A stretch of DNA of 64,000 bases from Clostridium folliculivorans (GTDB taxonomy: Bacteria > Bacillota > Clostridia > Clostridiales > Clostridiaceae), in assembly GCF_024341905.1 (NCBI RefSeq), contig NZ_BQXY01000006.1, positions 62,001 through 126,000 of the forward strand, given 5' to 3'. This document shows, in pieces, positions 18,981 through 27,481 of the stretch. Each line of letters starts with the position of its first letter. Within the stretch, counting starts at the first letter, position 1. The position numbers were made by a program, and so were the translations under genes. Below the pieces are notes generated by a model, which ran no database searches, was not told the origin of the DNA, and worked only from the letters and a program-made list of their open reading frames with translations.

Positions 18981-19348
18981 TTTTAATCACTCCTATTAAT
19001 TTAAAAAGTATAATAATTATAATACTTTTCTTTTACTTAATCATTAAAATTTTTACATGTAATACTATTTATTTTTTAACTTTAATTAAGCTTATAATAC
19101 TCATATCTAATTGTTATATCTCAAAATATAAGCTTCGCAAAGAGACTGGGAACATACAAGTGTGAATTTTAGTCGCAAATATGATGTATATAATAAGATA
19201 TTCAGAAGCATATCAAAGTATTCCAATAAGTTTAATAGAATTTTATCATTTTTATGAATTGGTAGTCAAGCGGTTAGCATGTGTACAGCACTTGATTCAG
19301 TAATTTTACAGAAGCACATAAGCTTTTTTGAGGTAAAGTAATATGAAA
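18981..19348. other. Intergenic, 368 bp
   Basis: Upstream of luxS and downstream of the ferredoxin-nitroreductase, both minus strand. No SAM or other riboswitch pattern and no ORF with a ribosome site was seen. The sequence is otherwise unremarkable AT-rich DNA. Confidence 0.4.
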
Positions 19349-20146
19349 TTATTGTTCATTTATAAAAGTGAAGTTTAATGGGTTTTTGTCAACTAATCTT
19401 GGATAAGAGTGTTTTGGATATCCTACCATAACAGCGCCAGTGATTTTTTTATCTTTAGGAATGTTAAACAATTCTAGTACTGGAGAATTATCTTTTGTCG
19501 CAAATCTTTCAAACATTCCAGCCCAACAAGATGCTAATCCTAGTGTAGGTGCATATAACTCCAAGTATGTTAATGAAATAATTGAGTTTTCTCTTCCACG
19601 TGCAAAATCAGCATCAGCGATTGCAAGTATAAGAGCAGGGGCTCCTCTTAAAATAGTATCTAGTCCTTTTTCACGATAAGGTTTGGTAAATTCGCTTGAA
19701 ACATTATTTTTTTCGAATTCTTCAATAACAAGTTTAACAGCGTTATCAAGTAAGCTTCTGTCATTAATTATGCCATAGGATATGCCTTGAAGGTTATGTC
19801 CATTAGGAGCATAATGAGCGATATTAACAAGATCTATTAATTTTTCTCTTGGAACAGGAGTAGTCTTATAAGAGCGGATAGAACGTCTTGAACGAATAAA
19901 GTTCTCTGCTTCTTCAGGGGTCAATTTAGGAAAGTTTTTTGAACTAATTTGATTTGATAGAGGAGTCTTTATGTTGTCCATAGCCTCTCTAGGACAAATA
20001 GCAACACAATGGCCACAGGCAATGCAGTTTTCAGGACAAATTTCTTCAGGACCATTTGTACCCAATTTAAATACTTGCTCAGGACATTCATTTACACAAA
20101 GTCCACATTTGATACATTTTTCTCGATCTACAGTTGTTAAATTCAT
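19349..20146 (-). CDS. Nitroreductase family protein with N-terminal 2x[4Fe-4S] ferredoxin domain
   Basis: A 265-residue protein. Residues about 9-56 hold two cluster motifs, CIKCGLCVNECP and CIACGHCVAICP, each with the CxxCxxCxxxCP spacing. The rest is a flavin (FMN) nitroreductase domain with RRSIRSYKTTPV and GLASCWAGMFERFA. In this subgroup the ferredoxin part probably feeds electrons to the flavin, avoiding the need for NAD(P)H. AAGGAG precedes the ATG. The substrate is unknown; these enzymes reduce nitro compounds, quinones or similar. Confidence 0.9.
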   Translation of the reverse strand: MNLTTVDREKCIKCGLCVNECPEQVFKLGTNGPEEICPENCIACGHCVAICPREAMDNIKTPLSNQISSKNFPKLTPEEAENFIRSRRSIRSYKTTPVPREKLIDLVNIAHYAPNGHNLQGISYGIINDRSLLDNAVKLVIEEFEKNNVSSEFTKPYREKGLDTILRGAPALILAIADADFARGRENSIISLTYLELYAPTLGLASCWAGMFERFATKDNSPVLELFNIPKDKKITGAVMVGYPKHSYPRLVDKNPLNFTFINEQ

Positions 20147-20228
20147 TTTTTATTCTCCTTTTTTTATAGGAATATTGATGTATAGCTTCAGATTAAACTT
20201 TTTTAAAATATTAAATTGTGCATCTATA

Positions 20229-20240
20229 GATGTACCACTT
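20229..20240. repeat. Isolated end of a family A element
   Basis: GATGTACCACTT is identical to the left end of the copy at 535, but no second half follows. It is either a decayed remnant or a chance match. Confidence 0.35.
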
Positions 20241-20282
20241 TAATTATTATAAAAATAAATTAGGATGTTAAACAGGCATTAA

Positions 20283-20298
20283 ATTATCATAGGATAAT
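20283..20298. promoter_or_regulatory. Palindrome ATTATC-N4-GATAAT, copy 1
   Basis: ATTATCATAGGATAAT abuts the stop codon of the MFS gene. The identical 16-mer, in reverse orientation, lies at 21551-21566 in the promoter region of the same gene. It is either a regulator operator or, at this end, a weak terminator stem. Confidence 0.5.
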
Positions 20299-21480
20299 TT
20301 AATTTAGAAGCTTATTAGTAATTAAATAATAAGCATATGCGAGAAAGAGTACAGCACAGCTTGCAATCATAATTCCCATTGCTCCAAATAAGTGATATAC
20401 ATTAGTACTTATCAATGATCCAAGTGATCCGCCTAAATAGTAGCCCACCATATAAAGTGAATTTAATCTACTATGGTTTTGAGGATTTAGTTTGTATATT
20501 CGTCCTTGGTTTATAGACATATTCATTCTTGAACCTATGTCTAAAGTAAAGGTCACAATAATAAGAATTATAAGTTTTGACCATCCTATACCTAAAATTA
20601 AAAAGGATATAAACATTATGGCTAAAGCAAGAAGATTCCATAAGGTAACTTTTTTACTGTTAGTAAGCTTACCAGCAAAACCAGCTGCTAATGCGCCTGC
20701 CATACCTAAAAAACCAAATGCTCCAACTATTGAACTTCCATAATTATAAGGATGATTTTCTAAAATAAGTGACAAAGAAACCCAAAAAATATTAAAAGCG
20801 CAAAAAGCTGAAGCTCCAAAAACGATGGTCTCTATCAATACCTTTTCTTTCCTTAATAATGGAGGTAAGGACAATATAATATCTTTATATGTATTTTCTT
20901 TTTCCACAGAATCACTTGGAAGTACATAATATAAATATGCTGAAAAAAGTAATATGACAACTGCCGCGATTTCGTGCACAGCTCTCCAACCGAATAACTC
21001 ACCAATAACACCTCCGAATACTCTACCTAAAAGTACTCCAAGAAATACTCCTGTTAGTAAGTGTCCAACTATTACCCCTCGCTTTTCTGAGGAAATATTA
21101 GATGAAACAAATGGGATTATAAGCTGGGCTGAAACACTAGAAAGTCCCATTAAAAATCCGATAATTACTATAATATAAAAAGAATGCACTAAAGTCATTA
21201 AAAATAATAAAATAGCTGAAAAAATTAGACTTAGAATGATAAGCAATCGTCTACTATATCTATCACCTAGTGGAACTATAAATAGTAATCCAATTGTGTA
21301 ACCTATTTGTATAGCTGTTATGAGCGTACCAGTGGACGAAATAGACACAGAAAAATCTCTAGAAATATTGGTTAATAAAACTTGGTCATAATATAAGTTA
21401 GCTACTACTATTGCACATATAATCGTGAGCAGTATAAATAAATTATTTGAAAATTTTTTTGTTCTGTAAGCACTATTCAT
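20299..21480 (-). CDS. MFS transporter (drug or metabolite exporter)
   Basis: A 393-residue protein with about twelve hydrophobic helices and the MFS signature PLGDRYSRRLLI between helices 2 and 3. YYDQVLLTNISRDF near the start is typical of the DHA1-type YfiS/arabinose-efflux branch. The start is placed at the ATG 21480, eight bases from GGAAG; an in-frame GTG two codons earlier is too near the ribosome site. Divergent from an MmyB-type regulator, which probably controls it. The exported compound is unknown. Confidence 0.88.
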   Translation of the reverse strand: MNSAYRTKKFSNNLFILLTIICAIVVANLYYDQVLLTNISRDFSVSISSTGTLITAIQIGYTIGLLFIVPLGDRYSRRLLIILSLIFSAILLFLMTLVHSFYIIVIIGFLMGLSSVSAQLIIPFVSSNISSEKRGVIVGHLLTGVFLGVLLGRVFGGVIGELFGWRAVHEIAAVVILLFSAYLYYVLPSDSVEKENTYKDIILSLPPLLRKEKVLIETIVFGASAFCAFNIFWVSLSLILENHPYNYGSSIVGAFGFLGMAGALAAGFAGKLTNSKKVTLWNLLALAIMFISFLILGIGWSKLIILIIVTFTLDIGSRMNMSINQGRIYKLNPQNHSRLNSLYMVGYYLGGSLGSLISTNVYHLFGAMGIMIASCAVLFLAYAYYLITNKLLN

Positions 21481-21550
21481 TTTCACATCTTCCTTTCAAT
21501 AAGTAATGAGTTTAGTATATAATTAAATCATTATTTCAAATAGAAGTTAG

Positions 21551-21566
21551 ATTATCCTATGATAAT
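21551..21566. promoter_or_regulatory. Palindrome ATTATC-N4-GATAAT, copy 2 (candidate operator)
   Basis: ATTATCCTATGATAAT lies in the 157-bp gap between the divergent MFS and MmyB-type regulator genes. It is the exact reverse complement of the 16-mer at 20283-20298. The position fits an operator for the adjacent regulator. Confidence 0.6.
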
Positions 21567-21637
21567 TAGTACCAGTTTAATAGGTTAAATATAGCAGTAT
21601 AAGTATCAGTATTTGAATAGAAATTGGGGAGATAGTG

Positions 21638-22453
21638 ATGGATAAGAATAAAGAGCTTGGATTATTTTTAAAAAAGAAGCGGTCAACCTTGAGGCCTGAG
21701 CAATTTGGAATCAAGTTAGAAAAAAGAAGAAGGGTAGAAGGCCTTAAGCGAGAGGAAGTTGCTGATTTAGCTGGAGTAAGTCTTGATTGGTATGTAAGAA
21801 TTGAACAAGGTCAAGATGTTAACCCTTCAGTAGAGGTTTTACTTGCATTGAGTAGAGTTTTGCAGCTGAACAATGAAGAAAAAAGATATCTATTTAACTT
21901 GTCTGATAAAAAAATGCCTGCAGAAGATACTTCTAAAATTATTATTTCTGATACATTACAAAAATTTTTGGATAGTCAAAATCCTAATATAGCATATATT
22001 ACAGATAGCAAACTTACTATAATCGGCTGGAACAAAGCCGCTCTAAAAGTTTACGGTAATTATGAAAGAATGAGTGAAAAAGAAAGAAATTCTGTATGGA
22101 GATCTTTTAATGACAATTATATGAAAGAACTTTTAGATAATTGGGAGGGGCACTCTAGATTACGTGTTGAGCAATTGAGAGCTAACTATAGTTGCTATGA
22201 AAATGATGCTAAAATAAATGAAATTATTGATGAATTAAATTCTAAAAATTCATTTTTTAATGAATGGTGGAATGAGCAAGGGATCAAGGGAACGCCTGAA
22301 GGACAAAAACTTCTGCACCATCCTATGGTTGGTAAACTATATTTAAGTTATATATCCTTTAAATCCACAGAAATAGAAGAGGCAAGTATTACTATACAAA
22401 TGGCTGTGGATGACGAAACAAAAAATAAACTAGAGAAGCTTTTAAAGCTTTAA
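21638..22453 (+). CDS. XRE-type regulator with MmyB-like ligand-binding domain
   Basis: A 271-residue protein. The N-terminal helix-turn-helix includes RVEGLKREEVADLAGVSLDWYVRIEQG, the near-invariant start of MmyB-like regulators. The rest, including YITDSKLTIIGWNKAA and HHPMVGKLYLSY, matches their PAS-like ligand-binding domain, thought to bind fatty-acid-type molecules. ATG 21638 follows GGGGAGA. It is divergent from the MFS pump, so it likely senses a compound handled by that pump. Confidence 0.9.
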   Translation: MDKNKELGLFLKKKRSTLRPEQFGIKLEKRRRVEGLKREEVADLAGVSLDWYVRIEQGQDVNPSVEVLLALSRVLQLNNEEKRYLFNLSDKKMPAEDTSKIIISDTLQKFLDSQNPNIAYITDSKLTIIGWNKAALKVYGNYERMSEKERNSVWRSFNDNYMKELLDNWEGHSRLRVEQLRANYSCYENDAKINEIIDELNSKNSFFNEWWNEQGIKGTPEGQKLLHHPMVGKLYLSYISFKSTEIEEASITIQMAVDDETKNKLEKLLKL

Positions 22454-22571
22454 AGAGTAAAAAACAAGAATATACCACCTAACAAGTGTCTCATATACAT
22501 TAAAAAAGGTAGATGAGAAAGAATTACTAATAGAAATCGAAATAGTGGTTTTAAATAAAGGAGGAGAGTTT

Positions 22572-23414
22572 ATGGAGAATTTAGGATTCTATAATGGTGA
22601 GTACGATTTGATCGAAAACATGAAAATCCCAATGAATGACCGTGTATGCTATTTTGGTGATGGAGTATATGATGCAACTTATAGCAGAAATCATAAAATA
22701 TTTGCATTAGATGAGCATATTGATAGATTTTTTAATAGTGCAAAATTACTGTCTATTAAAATTCCCTATACAAAGAATGAATTGAAAGATTTGCTGCAAG
22801 AAATGGTTAAAAAAGTAGACTCAGGAGAGCAGTTTGTATATTGGCAGGTTACAAGAGGAACTGCTATGCGTAATCATGCTTTTCCTGAAGCTGAAGTAAA
22901 AGCTAATGTTTGGATTTTGCTTACTCCACGTAATATCAAGGATATGTCAAAGAAAGTAAAACTAATTACTTTAGAAGATACTAGATTTCTTCATTGCAAT
23001 ATTAAGACTTTAAATCTTTTGCCAAACGTCATTGCAGCACAAAAAACTGAAGAGGCAGGATGTGATGAGACAATATTTCATAGAGCAGATAGAGTCACAG
23101 AATGTGCTCATAGCAATATTTCAATAATAAAGAACGGTGTTTTCAAAACAGCTCCAACTGATAATTTGATTTTGCCAGGCATAGCAAGGGCTCACATAAT
23201 AAAGATGTGTGAAAGGTTTAATATACCTGTAGACGAAACCCCTTTTACTGTAAAGGAACTTATGGAAGCAGATGAAGTTATAGTCACAAGTTCAGGGCAG
23301 TTTTGCATGAGTGCTTGTGAGGTAGATGGAAAGCCGGTAGGAGGAAAGGCATCAGAGATAGTTGGAAAGTTGCAGGCAGCATTACTTGAAGAGTTTTTAG
23401 AACAAACAAACTAA
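22572..23414 (+). CDS. dat: D-amino acid aminotransferase (class IV PLP enzyme)
   Basis: A 280-residue enzyme interconverting D-amino acids and 2-oxo acids, for example D-alanine and D-glutamate for peptidoglycan. The DRVCYFGDGVYDATY, EHIDRFFNSA, WQVTRGTAMRNHAFPE and CNIKTLNLLPN blocks align well with Bacillus D-amino acid transaminase; the Lys in IKTLNLL is the PLP lysine. TECAHSNISI and LPGIAR are the usual cofactor-binding blocks. The start at 22572 follows AAAGGAGGAG; a longer in-frame reading from 22545 is rejected. Related branched-chain aminotransferase activity cannot be excluded. Confidence 0.88.
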   Translation: MENLGFYNGEYDLIENMKIPMNDRVCYFGDGVYDATYSRNHKIFALDEHIDRFFNSAKLLSIKIPYTKNELKDLLQEMVKKVDSGEQFVYWQVTRGTAMRNHAFPEAEVKANVWILLTPRNIKDMSKKVKLITLEDTRFLHCNIKTLNLLPNVIAAQKTEEAGCDETIFHRADRVTECAHSNISIIKNGVFKTAPTDNLILPGIARAHIIKMCERFNIPVDETPFTVKELMEADEVIVTSSGQFCMSACEVDGKPVGGKASEIVGKLQAALLEEFLEQTN

Positions 23415-23496
23415 GGGCGGGAATATGATTCATTAAGCTAGAAAAGTTAACCATATTTTATGCGCACTTAAATATATACAATTTAATAAATTAATT

Positions 23497-23531
23497 GAGA
23501 GCCATCTACAAGAATGATATGGCTCTCTTTT
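23497..23531 (+). terminator. Terminator after dat
   Basis: Arms GAGAGCCAT and ATGGCTCTC pair perfectly around a 12-base loop and are followed by TTTT. Confidence 0.8.
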
Positions 23532-23734
23532 ACTGTAAAAAAGTATAAAGCTTTTATTCCTGTTAAACCTAGGGATTTCAAAGATTATATAGGTGGAATA
23601 TATACAATAGGATGGGAAATTCTCCTAATACACTTAACTAATGAACATAAAATATTGGACAGACCAGAATATATATTTGATAATCCTATTACCATTAATA
23701 GTTAACAGAAATATCGCTTAGTTTTATTAGATAG

Positions 23735-23935
23735 GAGTGGATTATCTATACATGGGACGTATTTGAAAGAAAATCAGTAATATTACAAAATATTGTCATA
23801 CAAGATGTATATAGATGCATATATTCAGAATGGTTTCCTTCTTCATCAGGTATTGATAAAAGTCTCGTGCATACAAAGACATTCTTGAGATGACGAGCAA
23901 TATACATGTGAAGTCGGATTCCTATAAGAAAACGA
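23735..23935 (+). pseudogene. Decayed GyrI-like/effector-binding domain gene
   Basis: One frame (23735-23893) reads ...QDVYRCIYSEWFPSSSGI, very like the QDVYxRIYSEWLPSSGYE motif of GyrI-like small-molecule-binding domains (AraC effector-binding family). After a stop, another frame (about 23897-23931) gives EQYTCEVGFL, matching the usual YxxEVWIPV ending. There is no start codon or ribosome site, and at least one frameshift and stops interrupt it. The upstream 23532-23734 stretch has only a short unrecognised open frame (190 nt, ATG inside the dat terminator) that I do not accept as a gene. Confidence 0.6.
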
Positions 23936-23966
23936 ATGAACTTTTGAGTAGAAAGGGGGGAATATA

Positions 23967-24119
23967 ATGGCAAAAAACAAGAGAGGCAAAGGTATCAAAA
24001 AAATTCTTAATTGGAGAGGAACTTGCCCTGTTTGCAAAAGAGGTGGAGTTAAGCTTCTTTGGGATAAAGTTACTGAAAATGGAACAATAAAAGTATGTAA
24101 GGTATGTGGAAATAAATAA
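23967..24119 (+). CDS. Small zinc-ribbon protein (50 residues)
   Basis: An ATG seven bases after GAAAGGGGGG opens a 50-codon frame. The first 18 residues are very basic (MAKNKRGKGIKK...). Then CPVC and CKVC are separated by 20 residues, a standard zinc-ribbon pair. Size and charge suggest a nucleic-acid- or ribosome-associated protein; no family name could be assigned. It is followed by a strong terminator, so it is a free-standing gene. Confidence 0.75.
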   Translation: MAKNKRGKGIKKILNWRGTCPVCKRGGVKLLWDKVTENGTIKVCKVCGNK

Positions 24120-24138
24120 AATAGTATTTTTTATCAAG

Positions 24139-24179
24139 GAGCAGCCATAGATTTACTTTAATTAAATCTATGGCTGCTC
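24139..24179. terminator. Bidirectional terminator between the zinc ribbon and rfbB genes
   Basis: Arms GAGCAGCCATAGATTTA and TAAATCTATGGCTGCTC form a 17-bp perfect stem. It lies between convergent genes. Confidence 0.88.
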
Positions 24180-24203
24180 AAATAATTTTCTGCTAGGCTG
24201 ATT

Positions 24204-25259
24204 TTATTTATTGTTATACATCTTATCATAATAATTTTTATAGTCCCCGGAAGTAACATTTTCTATCCATTGTCTATTATCTAAATACCACTGAATAGTC
24301 TTAACGATACCAACTTCAAAAGTAGTCTCAGGATACCAGCCTAGATCTTCTTTTATCTTATCTGGTGCTATACCATATCTTCTATCATGACCTTTTCTAT
24401 CTTCTACATATTTTATTAGGTCTTCAGTTACAGTGTTATCAACATGTTCATGTATATAGGCTATGACAGTTTTGACTATTTGGATATTAGTTCTTTCGTT
24501 ATGTCCGCCAACATTATATACCTCACCGATTCTTCCATCGTTAATAACCATATCTATAGCCTTACAATGATCTTCTACATAAAGCCAATCTCTTATATTT
24601 AATCCATCACCATAAACAGGTAAATCCTTATGGTTTAAGCAGTTGTTAATAAGTAATGGAATTAATTTTTCTGGGAAATGATATGGGCCGTAGTTATTTG
24701 AACATCTCGTTATAGTTACAGGCATATTGTAGGTATCAAAATAAGCTTTTACCATAAAGTCAGCTCCAGCCTTGCTTGATGAATATGGACTGTGAGGATC
24801 AAGTGGAGTTGTTTCCATGAAGTAACCTGTTTCTCCAAGTGAACCATATACTTCATCAGTAGATACTTGATGATATCTTACTCCTTCCTTCCATCCATTT
24901 TCTCTTTCCCATGCAATTTTAGCGCAATTTAGTAGATTTACTGTGCCTAAAACATTTGTCTGCGCAAATATTTCTGGTTCCTTTATGCTTCTATCAACAT
25001 GTGATTCTGCAGCAAAGTTAACAACATAATCTATATCATATTTTTCAAAAAGTGATGTAACGAGCTTCTTATCGCAAATATCTCCTTGAACAAATATATA
25101 ACTAGGATTTCCTTGAACATCCTTTAGGTTTTCAAGATTACCCGCATAAGTTAGTTTATCTAAATTAATGATTGTTATGTCACTATATTTTTTGAGCATG
25201 TAAAGAACGAAATTTGAGCCTATAAATCCAGCTCCTCCTGTTACTAAATAAGTTTTCAT
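24204..25259 (-). CDS. rfbB: dTDP-glucose 4,6-dehydratase
   Basis: A 351-residue short-chain dehydrogenase-fold enzyme turning dTDP-glucose into dTDP-4-keto-6-deoxyglucose, the entry to L-rhamnose and other deoxysugars. It has the NAD-binding GGAGFIGSN, the substrate motif STDEVYGSLGE and the catalytic YSSSKAGAD (Tyr/Lys). ITRCSNNYGPYHFPEKLIP is diagnostic. Length is normal. rfbA, rfbC and rfbD are not in the window, so the pathway is split or the product goes elsewhere. AGAGGAG lies upstream of the ATG. Confidence 0.95.
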   Translation of the reverse strand: MKTYLVTGGAGFIGSNFVLYMLKKYSDITIINLDKLTYAGNLENLKDVQGNPSYIFVQGDICDKKLVTSLFEKYDIDYVVNFAAESHVDRSIKEPEIFAQTNVLGTVNLLNCAKIAWERENGWKEGVRYHQVSTDEVYGSLGETGYFMETTPLDPHSPYSSSKAGADFMVKAYFDTYNMPVTITRCSNNYGPYHFPEKLIPLLINNCLNHKDLPVYGDGLNIRDWLYVEDHCKAIDMVINDGRIGEVYNVGGHNERTNIQIVKTVIAYIHEHVDNTVTEDLIKYVEDRKGHDRRYGIAPDKIKEDLGWYPETTFEVGIVKTIQWYLDNRQWIENVTSGDYKNYYDKMYNNK

Positions 25260-25353
25260 AATAAGTTTTCTCCTCTCAATATATCTATTTAAAAAATTAT
25301 CCGGATAAAGTTTTTCGAAGTTAAAATAAGCCTAATCTAAAAATACATATCTA

Positions 25354-26541
25354 TTACTTTTGGCATACAAATAACCCAGCATATTTTGATACTTTAAATA
25401 TGCCTGTTTTTTCAACCTTTGCTTTAACATACTTTTCAAACTCGTCATATCTGCCAGCTAGTATTTCATGCTGATTCCCGTGACAAGATAATATATAATC
25501 CAATAAGGGCTTGTATTGATCTATAATTAATTTATCTTCGTAGATAAGTTTCTCCATAGTAGGAAAGTAATCTATAAGCTGTGCTTTGCCATTTTCTAAT
25601 CCAAAGATCTCTTCCAAATGTACTTCAGATAAAGATATCCTGCTATCAAAACTTTTTGTAAGAGTTTCAATTTCTTTCATATGCTTTAATCCGTAGGTAC
25701 TGCAGTAAAAATGGCCACCTTTTTTTAAAACTCTTTTTATCTCTGAAAAAGCCTGTTTTCTGTCTTTAACATAGAAAATCATATGATTTGCAACTACTTT
25801 ATCAAAGCTTTCATCTTCATAGGGTAAGTTGACACAATCTACAATATGAAACTTCAGATTTGCTTTTAATTCTTTAAGATTTTCTTTACTGTCATTTAGC
25901 ATTCCATGAGAAATATCAGATAATACTATCTCCGAGCTCTCTGGAATCTTATTCTGAGATTTCTTCCAAAGCTGACCATCGCCGCAACCTATCTCAAGAA
26001 TTTTATCTTTCTCACAAACACATATTTTATCAAATATCCAATTGAACCAGCCATATTTATTTACACTAAACTTGTCATGAAGATTTATTCTTACTTTTAA
26101 GTTTCTAGAATCCTTATATTGGGTTGATAAATCCTTCTCCATATTTGTAACGTGTATGATGTCTACTATCTTGCTCCAATCAGGATCATCTTCTTCAACA
26201 ACCTTCTTTGCCTCAATAATTGATTTTTCTATAAGCTCCAGATGGTTGATTTTATTTCTTACCATTTCCAGCTGTAAATCTAGTGAGTTCTTTAAACTAT
26301 CAATCTTTGAATCCTCTGAAATAACTAAAGCTGCGATATCCTCTAAAGAGAATCCTAAATACTTTAAGGTCAGTATAACTTGAAGTTTTGCAAAATCTTC
26401 ATCAGTATATAGCCTATATCCAGCTTCACTGAGGCTTGAAGGCTTTAATAGTCCTTTGTTATCATAAAATCTTATGGTTCTTATGGTGACTCCTGCCTTT
26501 TTAGCAAATTCACCTGCCGTGTAAAAATGTTTATCTCTCAT
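25354..26541 (-). CDS. MerR-type regulator fused to a SAM-dependent methyltransferase
   Basis: A 395-residue two-part protein. Residues about 5-75 are a MerR winged helix (YTAGEFAKKAGVTIRTIRFYDNKGLLKPS), followed by a dimerisation coiled coil. Residues about 160-390 are a class I methyltransferase with the SAM motif ILEIGCGDGQLW and VVANHMIFYVKDRK. The start is set at ATG 26541; GTG 26553 is possible. The methyltransferase part may act as a ligand sensor or catalyse modification of a toxic compound. A typical MerR promoter lies upstream (26562-26592). Confidence 0.88.
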   Translation of the reverse strand: MRDKHFYTAGEFAKKAGVTIRTIRFYDNKGLLKPSSLSEAGYRLYTDEDFAKLQVILTLKYLGFSLEDIAALVISEDSKIDSLKNSLDLQLEMVRNKINHLELIEKSIIEAKKVVEEDDPDWSKIVDIIHVTNMEKDLSTQYKDSRNLKVRINLHDKFSVNKYGWFNWIFDKICVCEKDKILEIGCGDGQLWKKSQNKIPESSEIVLSDISHGMLNDSKENLKELKANLKFHIVDCVNLPYEDESFDKVVANHMIFYVKDRKQAFSEIKRVLKKGGHFYCSTYGLKHMKEIETLTKSFDSRISLSEVHLEEIFGLENGKAQLIDYFPTMEKLIYEDKLIIDQYKPLLDYILSCHGNQHEILAGRYDEFEKYVKAKVEKTGIFKVSKYAGLFVCQK

Positions 26542-26561
26542 AATATTTATCACCCAACTTA

Positions 26562-26592
26562 ATTATAAGCGGTTACCTTAGGTAAGGGTCAA
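26562..26592 (-). promoter_or_regulatory. MerR-type promoter with 19-bp spacer and dyad operator
   Basis: On the minus strand TTGACC and TATAAT are separated by 19 bases instead of 17. The spacer holds the palindrome TTACC-TAA-GGTAA (26573-26585). This is the classic arrangement of MerR-family activators, which untwist an over-long spacer, so the fusion gene is probably self-regulated. Confidence 0.85.
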
Positions 26593-26779
26593 TAGTTTAA
26601 TTTTTACTATAAAAGAAATTATGAAATTGGATGTTGACAATTTTTGTATGAAAAAATACAATTGTTGGTAATATAGAAATTGATGAAAAAGAAAGCAGTT
26701 GTTAAATATGCAAACAGAAAGAGCTGTACCATATAGTTAAAAATTTATAGAGATATTTTATTGAAAGGAAGTGTCATTC

Positions 26780-27268
26780 ATGGAAGATAAGATCTTATGT
26801 ATTTTAGCTCAGTATGATGAAAAAACTCAGCAAAAGTTAAGAAATGTTCAAAAAGTCTTACTTGAAAATGGATTTGTAGGACGACAAACAGCGGATGTCC
26901 CTTATCACATGACCCTTGGGACATTTAAACTATCTGAAGAGGAAAGTCTTAGAGAAAAAGTAAAAGAAGTATCTAAAAATTTTAGAGGCTTTGATATAAG
27001 ACTAAATAATATTGGATTGTTTGAGCTTGATGTGTTGTTTATAGCGCCTTTAGTAAATTATGAGCTTCTAAATTTGCAGAAGTTTTGCAGTGATGATAAT
27101 GAGTGGACAGCCCATACAACACTATTAATTGATGATCATGAAGTGATTCATAAAGCATTACCAATTGTAGCAGAGAGGTTTAAAAGTTTTGTGGGTAGGG
27201 TAGAGTCTATAAGTTTATATGAATTTTGGCCAACTCGGTTAATTTTAGAAGAAAATCTTAAGATATAA
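26780..27268 (+). CDS. 2H phosphoesterase (2'-5' RNA ligase-like family)
   Basis: A 162-residue protein with two HxT motifs, PYHMTLGTF (about residue 45) and WTAHTTLLID (about residue 117). These form the active site of 2H phosphodiesterases and 2'-5' RNA ligase-like enzymes. The start ATG 26780 lies nine bases after AAGGAAG. The probable reaction is hydrolysis of a 2',3'-cyclic phosphate or related bond in RNA or a nucleotide derivative. The substrate is unknown. Single gene with its own terminator. Confidence 0.82.
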   Translation: MEDKILCILAQYDEKTQQKLRNVQKVLLENGFVGRQTADVPYHMTLGTFKLSEEESLREKVKEVSKNFRGFDIRLNNIGLFELDVLFIAPLVNYELLNLQKFCSDDNEWTAHTTLLIDDHEVIHKALPIVAERFKSFVGRVESISLYEFWPTRLILEENLKI

Positions 27269-27275
27269 ATATCAT

Positions 27276-27320
27276 TGAAAAGAGGTGGAAGAACTTATTT
27301 CTTTTACCTCTTTTCATTTT
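27276..27320 (+). terminator. Terminator of the 2H phosphoesterase gene
   Basis: Arms TGAAAAGAGGT and ACCTCTTTTCA flank a 19-base loop, followed by TTTT. Confidence 0.8.
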
Positions 27321-27363
27321 ATAAACTAAAGATAAACAATAATTTAATAAAAATGTAAGATTA

Positions 27364-27409
27364 TTTTAATCTGAATTTAATCTACATTGTACACAATGAT
27401 TAATGTAGA
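27364..27409. promoter_or_regulatory. Candidate regulator-binding region upstream of the secreted protein/ABC genes
   Basis: A direct repeat TTTAATCT at 27365 and 27376 has an 11-bp period, as in OmpR/PhoB-family boxes. The palindrome CATTGT-AC-ACAATG (27385-27398) lies next to it. A similar 22-base block occurs at 30749-30770. The regulator is unknown. Confidence 0.45.
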
Positions 27410-27481
27410 AATGCTTGCATTTTAAATTTGATAAAGAGTTGAAAAACTTTTTAAATATATAGATGATGGAGGTTTGACAAT

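Noticed and set aside
19259..19310. Stretch resembling part of a tRNA (TTGGTAGTCAAGCGGTTAGC)
   Set aside because: Only a D-arm-like word is present. No acceptor stem, anticodon arm or T-loop (GTTCGAATC) can be paired around it, so it is not called a tRNA.
23514..23705. 63-codon open frame after dat
   Set aside because: Its ATG lies inside the dat terminator stem, there is no ribosome site, and the translation matches nothing I recognise.
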